DNA from: Granulicella sp. dw_53
GTDB lineage: Bacteria > Acidobacteriota > Terriglobia > Terriglobales > Acidobacteriaceae
DNA length: 64,000 nucleotides
Reading direction: 5' to 3'
NCBI RefSeq assembly: GCF_018449545.1
Contig: NZ_JAAVUR010000009.1
Span: forward strand, 1 to 64,000
In this document: piece by piece, positions 1 through 11,246 of the stretch
How positions within the stretch are numbered: position 1 is the stretch's first letter
Layout: each line of letters opens with the position of its first letter
Program-made: the position numbers and the translations under genes
Notes under the pieces: model-generated
What the model was told of the DNA's origin: nothing
The model's database searches: none
Seen by the model: the letters and a program-made list of their open reading frames with translations, nothing else

Positions 1-61
1 CTCTCCGTATTTCGTGTCTCTAAAATTCAAACTGCTAAATCAAACCTGTTGTCGCAGAAGC

Positions 62-2155
<2,094 letters not shown>

Positions 2156-2247
2156 GATCTGTCTCTCATCTGCGAGCAAAGCCCGCGGTAAAAAATGCGT
2201 TGAACCTAGAACAAATACGAAAAGCTATCTCGCCGAAGAACGCCCGC

Positions 2248-2718
2248 CTACCAGCGGTAGTGAGCGAACGCCTTATTTGCCTCAGCCATGCGATGAACAT
2301 CTTCCTTCTTCTTCATCGCCGCGCCACGGCCGTTGGCCGCATCAAGCAACTCAGCAGTAAGCTTTTCAACCATTCCTTTTTCGCCCCGAGCACGGCCATA
2401 GGTCACGAGCCAGCGGATAGCGAGCGAGGTGCGACGCTCAGGAAGAACTTCAATGGGAACCTGATAGTTGGCTCCACCGACACGTCGTGACTTAACTTCG
2501 AGAAGCGGCTTGCAGTTCTCGATAGCCTTCTTAAAGAGCTTGAGGGCCTCGTCGCCACCCTTTTGCTCCAGATTGGTCATGGCAGTGTAGAAGATCCCCT
2601 GCGCGGTCGACTTCTTACCGCCCCACATCATGGAGTTGACAAACTTTGTGACCAGGGTCGAACCATACACTGGATCCGGAGCAACTTCACGCTTCGCGAT
2701 GTAACCTTTTCTAGGCAT
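2248..2718 (-). CDS. rpsG: 30S ribosomal protein S7
   Basis: S7 is a primary assembly protein of the 30S head and contacts the mRNA exit and E site. The 156-residue length equals that of the bacterial family, and the protein starts with the typical [12 protein letters not shown] and carries the [13 protein letters not shown] stretch that is conserved in S7. A GA-rich stretch lies upstream of the ATG. It lies between rpsL and fusA in the standard str operon order, with about 90 bases to each neighbour. S7 is a known autoregulator of this operon in Escherichia coli; whether that applies here is not visible from the sequence. Confidence 0.98.
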   Translation of the reverse strand: MPRKGYIAKREVAPDPVYGSTLVTKFVNSMMWGGKKSTAQGIFYTAMTNLEQKGGDEALKLFKKAIENCKPLLEVKSRRVGGANYQVPIEVLPERRTSLAIRWLVTYGRARGEKGMVEKLTAELLDAANGRGAAMKKKEDVHRMAEANKAFAHYRW

Positions 2719-2802
2719 TCTCTCTTCTTTCTCGTCTTCCTCCAGCGCCGTGACTTCTCAAGAGCTGGACCTAAGTACTAAGGGTTGGGCACTAGCAAGC
2801 GC

Positions 2803-3189
2803 CTACTTGGAGGCGGCAGCCTTTGGACGTTTCGCGCCATACTTGGAGCGGCTCTGCTTGCGGTTAGCAACGCCAACCGAGTCCAAGGTGCCACGAACGA
2901 CGTGGTAGCGAACACCCGGCAGATCCTTCACACGTCCGCCGCGAATGAGCACAATCGAGTGCTCCTGCAGATTGTGACCGATGCCCGGAATGTAGGTTGT
3001 AACTTCAATCCCATTCGTGAGTCGGACGCGGGCGACCTTGCGGAGGGCCGAGTTCGGCTTCTTGGGGGTCTGAGTGTAGACGCGAGTGCAGACACCACGA
3101 CGCTGAGGCGAACCCTGCAGTGCGGGGCTGGCGGTCTTATAACGAGTGGGCGTGCGGCCTTGCTTAACGAGCTGATGGAACGTAGGCAC
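2803..3189 (-). CDS. rpsL: 30S ribosomal protein S12
   Basis: S12 sits at the decoding centre of the 30S subunit. The 128-residue product contains the near-invariant [11 protein letters not shown] block (lysines 43-44) and the [13 protein letters not shown] block. The lysines where streptomycin-resistance substitutions usually occur are unchanged, so the allele looks wild type for that trait. The start is a GTG with an AAGGAG element six bases upstream; the reading frame is open 13 codons further, but the family N-terminus ([11 protein letters not shown]) fixes the GTG. It is the first gene of the str operon, and its promoter should lie in the long gap to the right. Confidence 0.97.
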   Translation of the reverse strand: MPTFHQLVKQGRTPTRYKTASPALQGSPQRRGVCTRVYTQTPKKPNSALRKVARVRLTNGIEVTTYIPGIGHNLQEHSIVLIRGGRVKDLPGVRYHVVRGTLDSVGVANRKQSRSKYGAKRPKAAASK

Positions 3190-3837
3190 TGGGACTCCTT
3201 GCTGATGCGTGCGAAACACTGAACTCACAACTTTCAGGCGCGCAGAAGGGCAGATAGCATCGCTTTAGTTTTTGCAAGCGTACACGCAAAAACATTGAGA
3301 ACGCTGAAGCGTCTCTGGCGAAGATCTTTCCTGCTTCGCGTCTGTAGATCGGTACAACAAACCAGACGAAAACAGTCGACGGTGGTCGAGCGCCTTTTCC
3401 GAGCAGAACATCTTTCACTACTGAAAGACGCCTATCGCTGGAAGAGCCGACTCCGTTTCGCTGTCCCGGCCCGCATAGCCCATCCAAGGTGGAGGGTGTC
3501 GCAGGCACGATTGCGATGGGCCGCAGACTACAATGGTCTTCAAATCTTGCAAGACCCTGCGGTGAATCTCTTGTATCCATTGTAGCGCAGGTTGGATGCT
3601 TCTGCCTGCGATGGGACTCATTGCTGAGAAACCCGCTACCGGCTCTTTCTCGACCTAAATATCTAAGCAGAACAAGACGGCGCGCTCCGGATACTCGCGG
3701 AACCTTCTAACAATAACAATGCTGAGTCTGGCCGTCAACCATTTTGCGGATTTTTGGGGTCGGTCTGTGAAAAAGCGGGACGAAATACACTTTTAAAGTG
3801 CCGGAGATTTCGCAAGGCTGCGTGCTAGGCTCTTGGG
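3190..3837. other. Gap between rpsL and the S9 peptidase, no convincing gene
   Basis: Several short open frames exist on both strands, but none has a ribosome binding site plus a plausible protein composition. The part near rpsL must hold the str operon promoter; on the minus strand a TTGCAA hexamer is followed 15 bases later by TATCTG preceded by TGC, which could be a weak extended -10 promoter around 3250-3280. The right end is the leader of the peptidase gene. No tRNA or hairpin terminator was seen. Confidence 0.4.
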
Positions 3838-6011
3838 ATGACTTTGGCCGGTAGATTTGTGCGTTCTGTGCGTTTAGATGCATGGCGTTGGGTGATTGCA
3901 AGTGTGCAATCGGGAATAGTCGTGGCGGCTATAGGGCAGAGTGGACCGCCTGCTCCTATGGCTCCGATAAAGCTGCACGATTCCCGAGTCGATACTCTGC
4001 TGAAGACTCTGGGAGAGGCCAGGACGCCCACAATGGCCGCGATCTCCCCCAACGGAGGGTATGTAGCCTGGACAGTGGGGCAAAAGGGGGAGGAGAGCTG
4101 CATCTGACCGGACTGGCTTCAGATGGAGCGGCGCAAGATGGTGCATGGGATCGGGTCCTCTCTCCAGATACCGTTGGGAATGTTACGAACGGCAAAGCGG
4201 GCATCTGCGGTGGAAGCTGGCCGGTCTGGGCCCCAGACGGAAGGCAGCTGGCATTCTTGTCCAATTGCGAGAAGATCGGTGAAAAGTGGCAGGCTTCTGG
4301 ACAAAGCCAGCTCTTCGTGTGGACGCTCGCGGACAACGGAATGAGGCAGATAACCCATGTGACCGGGACGATCGACCAACCGGCGTGGTCTCCCGACGGG
4401 AGCACGATCGGATTCCTGTTTGTAGAGAATGCCACCAGGAGCGCCGGGGCTTTGGCAGCGATGAAGCCGTGGAGTGGGGTGATTGGGGAGGATGGGGTAG
4501 AGGTACAGACCGTTGATGTCGTCGATGTGAAGGACGGCAAGACCTCTAACTTAGGCCGATCTCTCCCGAACCTTCACGCCTATGAATTCGATTGGGCTCC
4601 GGACTCCAAACAAATTGCGGTCGTCGCTGCTCCTCTTCCTGGCGAGAACAACTGGTGGGTCGCGAAGCTCTATGTGGTGAAGACGGAAGGAAGCGAGGCC
4701 GCTGGGGCAGTCCAAACCCGAGAGATCCTTGATCCACAGAAGGTCTCCGGTTCGCTCCATGGGTTGCAGATTGGCGTGCCTAAATGGTCGCCTGATGGTA
4801 CAAGCATTGGGCTTATCGGCGGGTTGATGAGCGATCAAGGAGTCACGGGCGGAGATGTCTACGTGATTCCGGCAAATGGTGGAGAGCCTAAGGATGTGAC
4901 TTCGGGACGGATGTCTTCAGTGGCCAACTTCAACTGGGATGGAGATCGGCGGTTGGAGCTGGCCGAACATGTGGGCGGAAGCAGCCATTTGGCTCTGTTG
5001 GATCTAGAGTCGGGCAAGGATGTGGCACGGAACGAGATGGAGATGACGTTTCCGGAGTCGATTGGGTCTGGTGGGAAGACGATGTCGATCTCGATGGCGA
5101 CTAAGGGTAAGGGCGAGGTGGCATTTATCCGTAGCTCGTTCGGACAGGCACCAGAGGTCTGGGCTGGACCGTTGGGGCATCTGAGGCAGATTACGCACCT
5201 GAACGATCGGCTGAAGCCAGTTTGGGGTAAAGCAGAGAGTATTGAGTGGCAGAATGAGGGATTCAGGATACAAGGATGGCTTTTGTATCCCGCGAACTAC
5301 GATCCGGCGAAGACTTATCCGCTGCTGGTGAGCGTGCATGGTGGACCTTCGAGCGTGGTGAGTCCGCATTGGCCTGGAGTGTCCTATGGCGGAGTGCCGT
5401 TCTCGGCGTTGGGATACTTCGTGTTCATGCCCAATCCGCGAGGGAGTTATGGGCAAGGTGAGAGGTTTACGCAGGCGAACCGGAAGGACTTCGGATATGG
5501 AGATCTCCGGGACATTCTGGCGGGAATGGATGTGCTGGAGAAGCGCTTCCCGATCGATAAGAGCCGCGAAGGACTGACAGGCTGGAGTTACGGCGGATTC
5601 ATGACGATGTTCGGGGTTACGCAGACGACGCGTTTCCGGGCAGCGGTCGCTGGAGCGGGAATCTCCAACTGGAAGAGCTACTATGGAGAGAACTCAATCG
5701 ACCAATGGATGGTGCCTTTCTTCGGAGCAACTGTGTATGACGATCCCGCAGTGTATGCGAAGAGCTCGGCGATTGAGGAGATTCATAAGGTAAAGACGCC
5801 GACGCTGGTCGTGGTCGGCGATCGCGATGGGGAGTGTCCAGCGCCGCAGAGCTTCGAGTTCTGGCATGCGCTTCGGGCTCAAGGCGTGAAGACGCAGTTG
5901 GTGGTCTATCCGAATGAAGGACACGGATTCCGTGATCCAGAGCATCGGCGAGACGTGTTGGAGCGTGCGCTGGCGTGGTTTGAGACAGAGATGCCAGAGA
6001 GCAAGAGGTAA
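3838..6011 (+). CDS. S9 family prolyl oligopeptidase-like serine peptidase, with a -1 frameshift
   Basis: Dipeptidyl/acyl-aminoacyl peptidase of family S9: an N-terminal beta-propeller followed by an alpha/beta-hydrolase domain. The catalytic serine lies in GWSYGGF (about residue 584 of the joined product), the aspartate in GDRDGEC and the histidine in NEGHGF. The first 81 codons (ATG at 3838, hydrophobic leader, then a propeller strand ISPNGGYVAWTVG) are in one frame and stop at 4107; the rest is in the -1 frame, open from upstream of 4089. The switch falls at A_AAG_GGG (4083-4089), a classical -1 slippery heptamer; one additional G would also restore the frame. Joined length is about 724 residues. 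A shorter in-frame ATG at 3882 would give a nonsensical N-terminus. It could be a programmed shift, a pseudogene or a homopolymer miscount. Confidence 0.85.
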
Positions 6012-6236
6012 ATCGAGGTCTCTGAATTTAGCCGGCGATGCGACGGATTGAGCGCGTTGCCGGGATGTGGCTGGCTCACGAGAGGTGGATTGCGTCTTTC
6101 TTCGGGTTCTTTCGTCGAAGAAGTATGCCAGTCATTTGCTTCCCGTGTGCGCAGCTTTTACACTAGGGGTTCGGCTATCCAGTGGCTGTGTGAGAGTGAC
6201 CGTTCAGCTTGGTTTCGGGTTGGACGGGGAGGTTCA

Positions 6237-8588
6237 ATGCGTCGGTTTGTCACGTTAGCGGTTCTGTTATTTGTCACGGTCCCTTTTGGTATCTCGATTT
6301 CCGGTTGCGGGAAGAAGACTCCGGTCACCTTCTGCAATGGTGGAGACTCCGGTCCAGTGGTAGGGCAACTTTTCGCGATCACCCTGCAGCCGCAGCTGCT
6401 CGGGATCTCCATCAACTTTGCCCAGCAGGCTACTGTAGCCGCAGGCGTTGGCACGGATTGCAAGGGCACGACTGTCACGTTGGCCAGTCCGATCTACGGC
6501 ACGACGGACATGACGATTGCAGACATCAACCCGACGACCGGGACGCTGTGCGGTGGAACATGGAACCGCAATACGGGTGGCGGGATCGCGGACTTTACGA
6601 CCTGCAATCCAACGAACAAGAGCGGAACAGCCTTTATCACCGTCAGCTCAAACGGAGCGACGAGTAATCCTATTGCAGTGTCCGTCCATCCGATCGTGAC
6701 CAGCGTGGTCCTGGGGAGTCCGTCGACGGACTGTATCAACGATCCAGCGACGAACTGCACGGTCAATCCGACGACGAAGGCGTGCACCCCCACCGTGGTG
6801 GTCAACCCATATACAGGGTCCTCCTGCCTCTCGCAGGGCGGAACGGGGCAGCTCGCAGCACGCGTCTACGCAGGAACGGGAGCCTCCCAGCAGAACATTA
6901 GCTGTCTGGCTGGCCACCTGGCGTATACGCCGCAGGACACGACCATCGTGACGATTGACCAGAATGGCGTTGCCACGGCAGCGCTGCCAGGTTCGACGAT
7001 CATCAGCACGACAGTCGCTAACGCCAGCAGCTCGGCCGGCTTCTTCTCTACCTGCCCGCCCGCGTCGATCGTATTGACGCCTGCGAACAGCACTAGCACC
7101 AACCCTATTACGGTGAATCAGAACTTCACTCAGCCTCTCACCGCGACTGTGACAGACACTCTAGGCAAGGTCCTGACCGGCGTTGCCTTGTCGTACGTCT
7201 CGACGACTCCTACGACGTTGCCGACGAGTACAACTGCTTCGATCACTCCGATCTTTCCAGGCTCCGGCGCGATGGTGGCGGTGTGCGAACCGCCCACTTG
7301 CAATCCTTCCCCGTTCAACCAGATCGGTCTGTTCGGAAACGGCAAACCGGTGTTCTCGAACAGGCTGGTTGCGACGACGCCGGGAACCAACAGCACGGTT
7401 CTTTACATCGCCAGCACACAGTCCTTGTACCTGGTACCGGTGGACTTCACCTCGACGACGATCGGGGCGCCCGTACGATTGCCCTACTCTCCGAACTCGA
7501 TGGTCATCAGCAATGATGGCTCCTCGATTTACATGGGCAGCTCAACTGAGCTGATGATCTTCAACGCGCTGACGAATGCGTTCACCAAACCGGATCCCAC
7601 AGTACAGGGATCGGTACTGGCGATCTCTCCGGACAACACCACGCTGGTGATCAGCGATACGACACGGCAGTTGGTATACCTCTACAGCCCGGCGAGCATG
7701 AATCCAATCATCTCGACGATTGGCGGCGTAGCGACACGCGCTCAGTTTTCACCGGACAGCTCAACGGTGTACATCACAGCTGGCAACCAGTTGCTGGTGC
7801 ACTCGACCTTGACGGGCTGGACTTCGATCAGCGGATCTACGAATCCCGCGCTGGTTACACCGGTCAGCGATGTTGCAATCGCGGTTCCGAGCCAGGGTGC
7901 GTTCTTTGCCGGAACGACTACCACGGCGCGTGGCGCCTGCGCGGCCACAACGGTTACGACGACGAATGGCGTTCCGTCGACGAGCAATATTCTCTATCCG
8001 GATGCCGGTGTTCTTGGACCGACTACGGACCGGATTGCGGCTACGAACGATGGACAACATGTGATCGGCGCAACCGCTACAACAGCGACTCTCACCGACC
8101 TTTTCGTCTCCAACCTGAACAATAACAACCCGTCCAAGATCCCGGGTCAGTGCCCTAACGATAATTCGGCGTTGAAGTTTCTGACGAATCCGGTGCTCAC
8201 CACGGTGATCCCAGGAATCACGACCGCCAGCATTACAGGCGTCGTGCCGTCGTCGGACTCCAGCAACGTATTCATCACGTACACAGGGACGGGTGGCATA
8301 CTGCCGCTTTACAACCCTGCGGCGAGCGGGCCGGGGACTCTGAGCAGCGTGACGCTCTCTACCTTCGGTACGGCTGCTCCCATTGCTCCGGTCGCAGGCG
8401 TCTTCAGCGCGGATAACACCAAGTTCTATGCCGGCACGAGCGGAGACAACCTGGTTCATATCCTAAGCAAGGGAACCAGTGGGTTCGTCGATACGACTAC
8501 ACCGATCGCTCCGAAGCTGCCTGGACCGGATGGCACAACCATCGTTGTACCGAATCTGTTGGTACAGCGTCCTCGTCTGCAGACCTAA
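6237..8588 (+). CDS. Secreted lipoprotein with Ig-like and beta-propeller-like repeats
   Basis: A 783-residue protein with a type II signal peptide: basic MRRF, hydrophobic core, and lipobox ISGC with the acceptor Cys at residue 24. The first half is rich in Thr, Ser, Pro and paired cysteines, resembling bacterial Ig-like (BIG2) adhesin segments. The second half carries repeated strands of the YVTN / lactonase type (ISNDGSSIYMGSS, ISPDNTTLVISD, FSPDSSTVYITAG), which suggest a seven-bladed propeller. The ATG at 6237 is preceded by GGGGAGG; the frame is open 63 codons further upstream, but that extension looks non-coding. Function is unknown; an outer-membrane or surface binding role is an inference. 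A strong terminator follows directly. Confidence 0.88.
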   Translation: MRRFVTLAVLLFVTVPFGISISGCGKKTPVTFCNGGDSGPVVGQLFAITLQPQLLGISINFAQQATVAAGVGTDCKGTTVTLASPIYGTTDMTIADINPTTGTLCGGTWNRNTGGGIADFTTCNPTNKSGTAFITVSSNGATSNPIAVSVHPIVTSVVLGSPSTDCINDPATNCTVNPTTKACTPTVVVNPYTGSSCLSQGGTGQLAARVYAGTGASQQNISCLAGHLAYTPQDTTIVTIDQNGVATAALPGSTIISTTVANASSSAGFFSTCPPASIVLTPANSTSTNPITVNQNFTQPLTATVTDTLGKVLTGVALSYVSTTPTTLPTSTTASITPIFPGSGAMVAVCEPPTCNPSPFNQIGLFGNGKPVFSNRLVATTPGTNSTVLYIASTQSLYLVPVDFTSTTIGAPVRLPYSPNSMVISNDGSSIYMGSSTELMIFNALTNAFTKPDPTVQGSVLAISPDNTTLVISDTTRQLVYLYSPASMNPIISTIGGVATRAQFSPDSSTVYITAGNQLLVHSTLTGWTSISGSTNPALVTPVSDVAIAVPSQGAFFAGTTTTARGACAATTVTTTNGVPSTSNILYPDAGVLGPTTDRIAATNDGQHVIGATATTATLTDLFVSNLNNNNPSKIPGQCPNDNSALKFLTNPVLTTVIPGITTASITGVVPSSDSSNVFITYTGTGGILPLYNPAASGPGTLSSVTLSTFGTAAPIAPVAGVFSADNTKFYAGTSGDNLVHILSKGTSGFVDTTTPIAPKLPGPDGTTIVVPNLLVQRPRLQT

Positions 8589-8607
8589 ACACCGGCTTAC
8601 CGGTAGC

Positions 8608-8636
8608 AAAGGCCCTCCCCGACGGGAGGGCCTTTT
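8608..8636 (+). terminator. Rho-independent terminator after the lipoprotein gene
   Basis: AAAGGCCCTCCC pairs with GGGAGGGCCTTTT across a short loop, giving a GC-rich stem followed by T residues. It begins 19 bases after the stop codon of the lipoprotein gene. Confidence 0.9.
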
Positions 8637-8718
8637 GCTTGCCCTTCTTCGCCCTCCTCCCCCCTTGTCCGGGTTCAACCCGTGAAGAATCATACGCTTA
8701 CATGGTGGGGCCGAGCCT

Positions 8719-8945
8719 AAAATATTGATCCTACGCGGTTTGCTTCCAAATACGTGCGCCAGCTTGAGTTACGTCATTCCTTTCAATAGTTAAATACGAA
8801 GGCCCCGATTCGCTCGGGGCCTTTCTTGATCTAGTTCTATTTTATGGGATGGACCAAAACTAACGTGCCACTTTTATCTTTTGTTTTTATGGGGTTAGGT
8901 GGTTTTGGGGGTTGACATGCGATTTTGCTGGGGAATTCGGGAAAG
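8719..8945 (+). repeat. Intergenic repeat element, copy A
   Basis: One of three copies. It begins with AAAATATTGAT, then TCCAAATACGTG..CCAGCTTGAG, then a variable hairpin, then CTATTTTATGGGATGGACC with a GTGCCACTTTTAT block, and ends with GGTTGACATGCG..TTTTGCTGG. Flanking blocks match copy B (17100) and copy C (61774 on the other strand) closely, while the central hairpin differs. This copy matches copy C beyond TTGACATG, so those two are longer than B. It holds no open frame. Confidence 0.85.
8799..8824 (+). terminator. Hairpin inside repeat copy A
   Basis: AAGGCCCCGA pairs perfectly with TCGGGGCCTT over a five-base loop, followed by TTCTT. It looks like a factor-independent terminator, but no gene ends immediately before it; it is the variable centre of the repeat. 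Confidence 0.6.
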
Positions 8946-9126
8946 ATAAAAACGGAGCAAGGATAACGGCGATGGATCTGCGGTTTGGGCTTCCTCTTCG
9001 CTTCGCTCTAAGAGGCAGGTGATGGAATAAATAAGCAACGACAGTGCCGGTCTCGCATAGCAGATAGGTTTATTCGTTCCTGCGGATGGGCATGTTGAAT
9101 TCCCGTTCCAGCCCTCTCAGCTCCTA

Positions 9127-9666
9127 TTACGCAGGAGGGAGCCCCGAGAGGAAGTCTTCCCAGGACGCTTCGGCTGTTGGGCCGTAGATGGGCGGTACAG
9201 GAATGTTCAGGAGTCGCAGGTAGACGGTGATTTGACCGCGATGATGCGACAGGTGGAGCAGAACCGCGATTTGGATCGCATCGGACCGAGGCGTCTGGAG
9301 GCAGATTCTTTCTCCCACGCTGAGTGTCCACTGGGCTTCCAGTTCCTCTTCGCTCATGCTCTGGATCAGTGTTTGGCATTCCGTGGTAAGCGCATCGAAC
9401 TCTTCCATTATGTCTTCCACGCCTTTGCCCTCCAGATTCATATGAGGTGGCGGCGTCTTGAAGACGTCCAATTCTGTGGTCTGGAGGATGTAGCGCGCCA
9501 AGATCAAGAGTTTACTTGTGTGCTCGACGAGCACACCCAGAGTCATGGACTTTTCGTGAGGTCTCCAATCGAGCTTATCCTGTGGAATAACAGCGAGGAT
9601 CTTTCGGGTAAACCCCGTCTCGAGGTTGAAGACCTTTAAAAGCCTGGCCTCGGTGCTAGTCGTCAT
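9127..9666 (-). CDS. DinB family protein
   Basis: A 179-residue member of the DinB / YfiT four-helix-bundle superfamily, which often binds a metal with three histidines and acts in thiol-transferase or damage-related reactions. Visible are a histidine in the second helix (LVEHTSKL) and the HLSHHRGQI motif near residue 137, which give the usual three-His set. The C-terminal LLNIPVPPIYGPTAE is typical of the group. It is a single gene with no evident partner; the upstream neighbour on the same strand is the FMN reductase, about 240 bases away. The substrate cannot be predicted. Confidence 0.85.
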   Translation of the reverse strand: MTTSTEARLLKVFNLETGFTRKILAVIPQDKLDWRPHEKSMTLGVLVEHTSKLLILARYILQTTELDVFKTPPPHMNLEGKGVEDIMEEFDALTTECQTLIQSMSEEELEAQWTLSVGERICLQTPRSDAIQIAVLLHLSHHRGQITVYLRLLNIPVPPIYGPTAEASWEDFLSGLPPA

Positions 9667-9904
9667 TATTTTCTGCGCTCCTATTGTTGTATTTCTCTAC
9701 GTGTGAAGGTCATGCGTACGCCGCTTGAGCGCAACCTTTCGTTAAAAGGCTGTGTACTCTGCACCGAGTGATGTCAGAACTTGAGGAAGAGAACACGCCT
9801 TCTCTCACCTTTATTCCAAAAGGAAAAGAGGAGCCGCATTGCTGCGGCCCCGTCTTGATAGCGGTATTCTGCATCAACAGCAATCGAGGATATGCGGGGT
9901 ACGT

Positions 9905-10486
9905 TTAGGAGCCTGCGCGGGCTGTTTTGAGAACGGCGGTCCACCATAGAAGGTCGTCGATCAAGGCCTTGGCGGGGACGTCAAGCTCTGCGAGTGCTGA
10001 TCCCACATCACCGCCTTGAGAGTGCGTCAGAACGGGAGCCATAGGGATATGGACCGCGGAGCGAATTGACACCATTTCGAGATTGACTGCCGCATGACGG
10101 AGTTGTTGGACGCTGCGCGCGCCCATGACACTGCCATAAGCTACAAAAGCAACGGGCTTACGACGCCACTCTGAATAGACCCAGTCGATCGCATTCTTCA
10201 GCACCGCCGGCATGCCGTGGTTATATTCCGGGGTGACGAAGATAAATCCATCGGATGCGCCTATCTCTGCTGTCCAGCGTTGGACGGCCTCATGGTCGTA
10301 AGGGGCACGGCCCGGAACGCCCGGCGGTACTGGATGATCAAAGAAGGGCATGGGAAAGTCGCGGAGATCGAGGAGCCGCGCTTCGATTCCCTCTCGCTTC
10401 TGAAGGTGTTGCAAGATCCAATTTGCAGGCTTTTCAGAGAATCTTTTCTGACGAGTGCTGCCAATGATTACGGAGATGACGGTCAT
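9905..10486 (-). CDS. NADPH-dependent FMN reductase
   Basis: A 193-residue flavodoxin-like reductase of the YhdA/ChrR/ArsH type that transfers electrons from NAD(P)H through bound FMN. The N-terminal beta-strand is followed by the phosphate-binding loop GSTRQKRFS (residues 9-17), and the TPEYNHGMPAVLKNAIDW motif that contacts the isoalloxazine ring is present. Length fits the family. It is monocistronic. The natural acceptor (quinone, chromate or azo compound) cannot be told from sequence. Confidence 0.9.
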   Translation of the reverse strand: MTVISVIIGSTRQKRFSEKPANWILQHLQKREGIEARLLDLRDFPMPFFDHPVPPGVPGRAPYDHEAVQRWTAEIGASDGFIFVTPEYNHGMPAVLKNAIDWVYSEWRRKPVAFVAYGSVMGARSVQQLRHAAVNLEMVSIRSAVHIPMAPVLTHSQGGDVGSALAELDVPAKALIDDLLWWTAVLKTARAGS

Positions 10487-10820
10487 GTTCTATGCCCTTC
10501 GTTATTTGTACTCAGTTTTTCTCAGAGCGCTAAAGAATAGCAACGCTACGTATGTCGGAAGAACTATCCAATCGATCTTGCCCCCAGCCAAATTGGCAGC
10601 AACGATCTGAGGATTAGACGCAATGAGCCGAAGGGTGGTGCGGTGGTGTGAGTTCCATACTGTTAGTTAAACGGAAGAGCTTTTTCCGACGATAGTGCTC
10701 CCGTTGCGAAGCCGCTCTATGACTCGCTTTATTCTTGCGCAGCGCGGATGTCTCGCACGAGTACCGTTCCTCAAGAGTCGATACCATGAGGAGGCATCGG
10801 GTTCTGAAGATGTGGGCGGA
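10487..10820. other. Gap between FMN reductase and nusB, little content
   Basis: No gene seen. On the minus strand, downstream of nusB, CGGAAAAAGCTCTTCCG followed by TTTAAC (about 10670-10686) could be a weak terminator of the ribH-nusB operon. The right half holds the leader of the FMN reductase gene on the minus strand. The remainder is unremarkable. Confidence 0.35.
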
Positions 10821-11243
10821 TCAGGCGAGGCGTTTTTTGAGGAGGTCGCGGGCGATGGCGTCGAGGACACCGTTGAGGAAGTGGATAGACTCCGGTGCGG
10901 CGTAGCGGCGGGCGACCTCGAGGCTCTCGTTGATGATGATGGGGCCGGGGGTGCTGGGGTAGGCGAGGAGTTCGGCGATGGCGGCGCGCAGGAGGTTGCG
11001 GTCGACGACGGGCATGCGCTCGATGCGCCAGTTCTGGGAGTGCTGCTCGATGATGGCGTCGATCTCTTCCTGGCGGGTGGTGGCGACGCGGTAGAGGTCT
11101 TCGGCGAAGCCGCGGGTCTCGGCGTCGACGTCGTCGCGAGAGGTCCAGAAGAGCTTGCGGACCTCGTCGGGGGTCTGTTTACCGAGGTCGCCCTGGAAGA
11201 GCATCTGCATGGTGAGTTCGCGGGACTTGCGGCGGGTTCCCAT
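10821..11243 (-). CDS. nusB: Transcription antitermination protein NusB
   Basis: NusB with NusE (S10) binds boxA RNA and supports rRNA antitermination. The 140-residue helical protein starts MGTRRKSRELTMQMLFQGD, typical of the family, and ends with the RRYAAPESIHFLNGVLDAIARD block, matching the conserved C-terminal GVLD.IA motif. It begins three bases after the ribH stop, so the two form one operon; ribH-nusB is a widespread pair. No other rib gene is nearby. Confidence 0.95.
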   Translation of the reverse strand: MGTRRKSRELTMQMLFQGDLGKQTPDEVRKLFWTSRDDVDAETRGFAEDLYRVATTRQEEIDAIIEQHSQNWRIERMPVVDRNLLRAAIAELLAYPSTPGPIIINESLEVARRYAAPESIHFLNGVLDAIARDLLKKRLA

Positions 11244-11246
11244 TCT

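Larger units (their letters stand above)
8589..9126. other. Intergenic region holding a terminator and repeat copy A
   Basis: No gene seen. From left to right it holds the lipoprotein terminator, repeat copy A with its own hairpin, then a stretch with a CCTCTT/AAGAGG inverted repeat near 8994-9016, and a 3' end shared with the DinB gene that ends at 9127. Confidence 0.6.
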
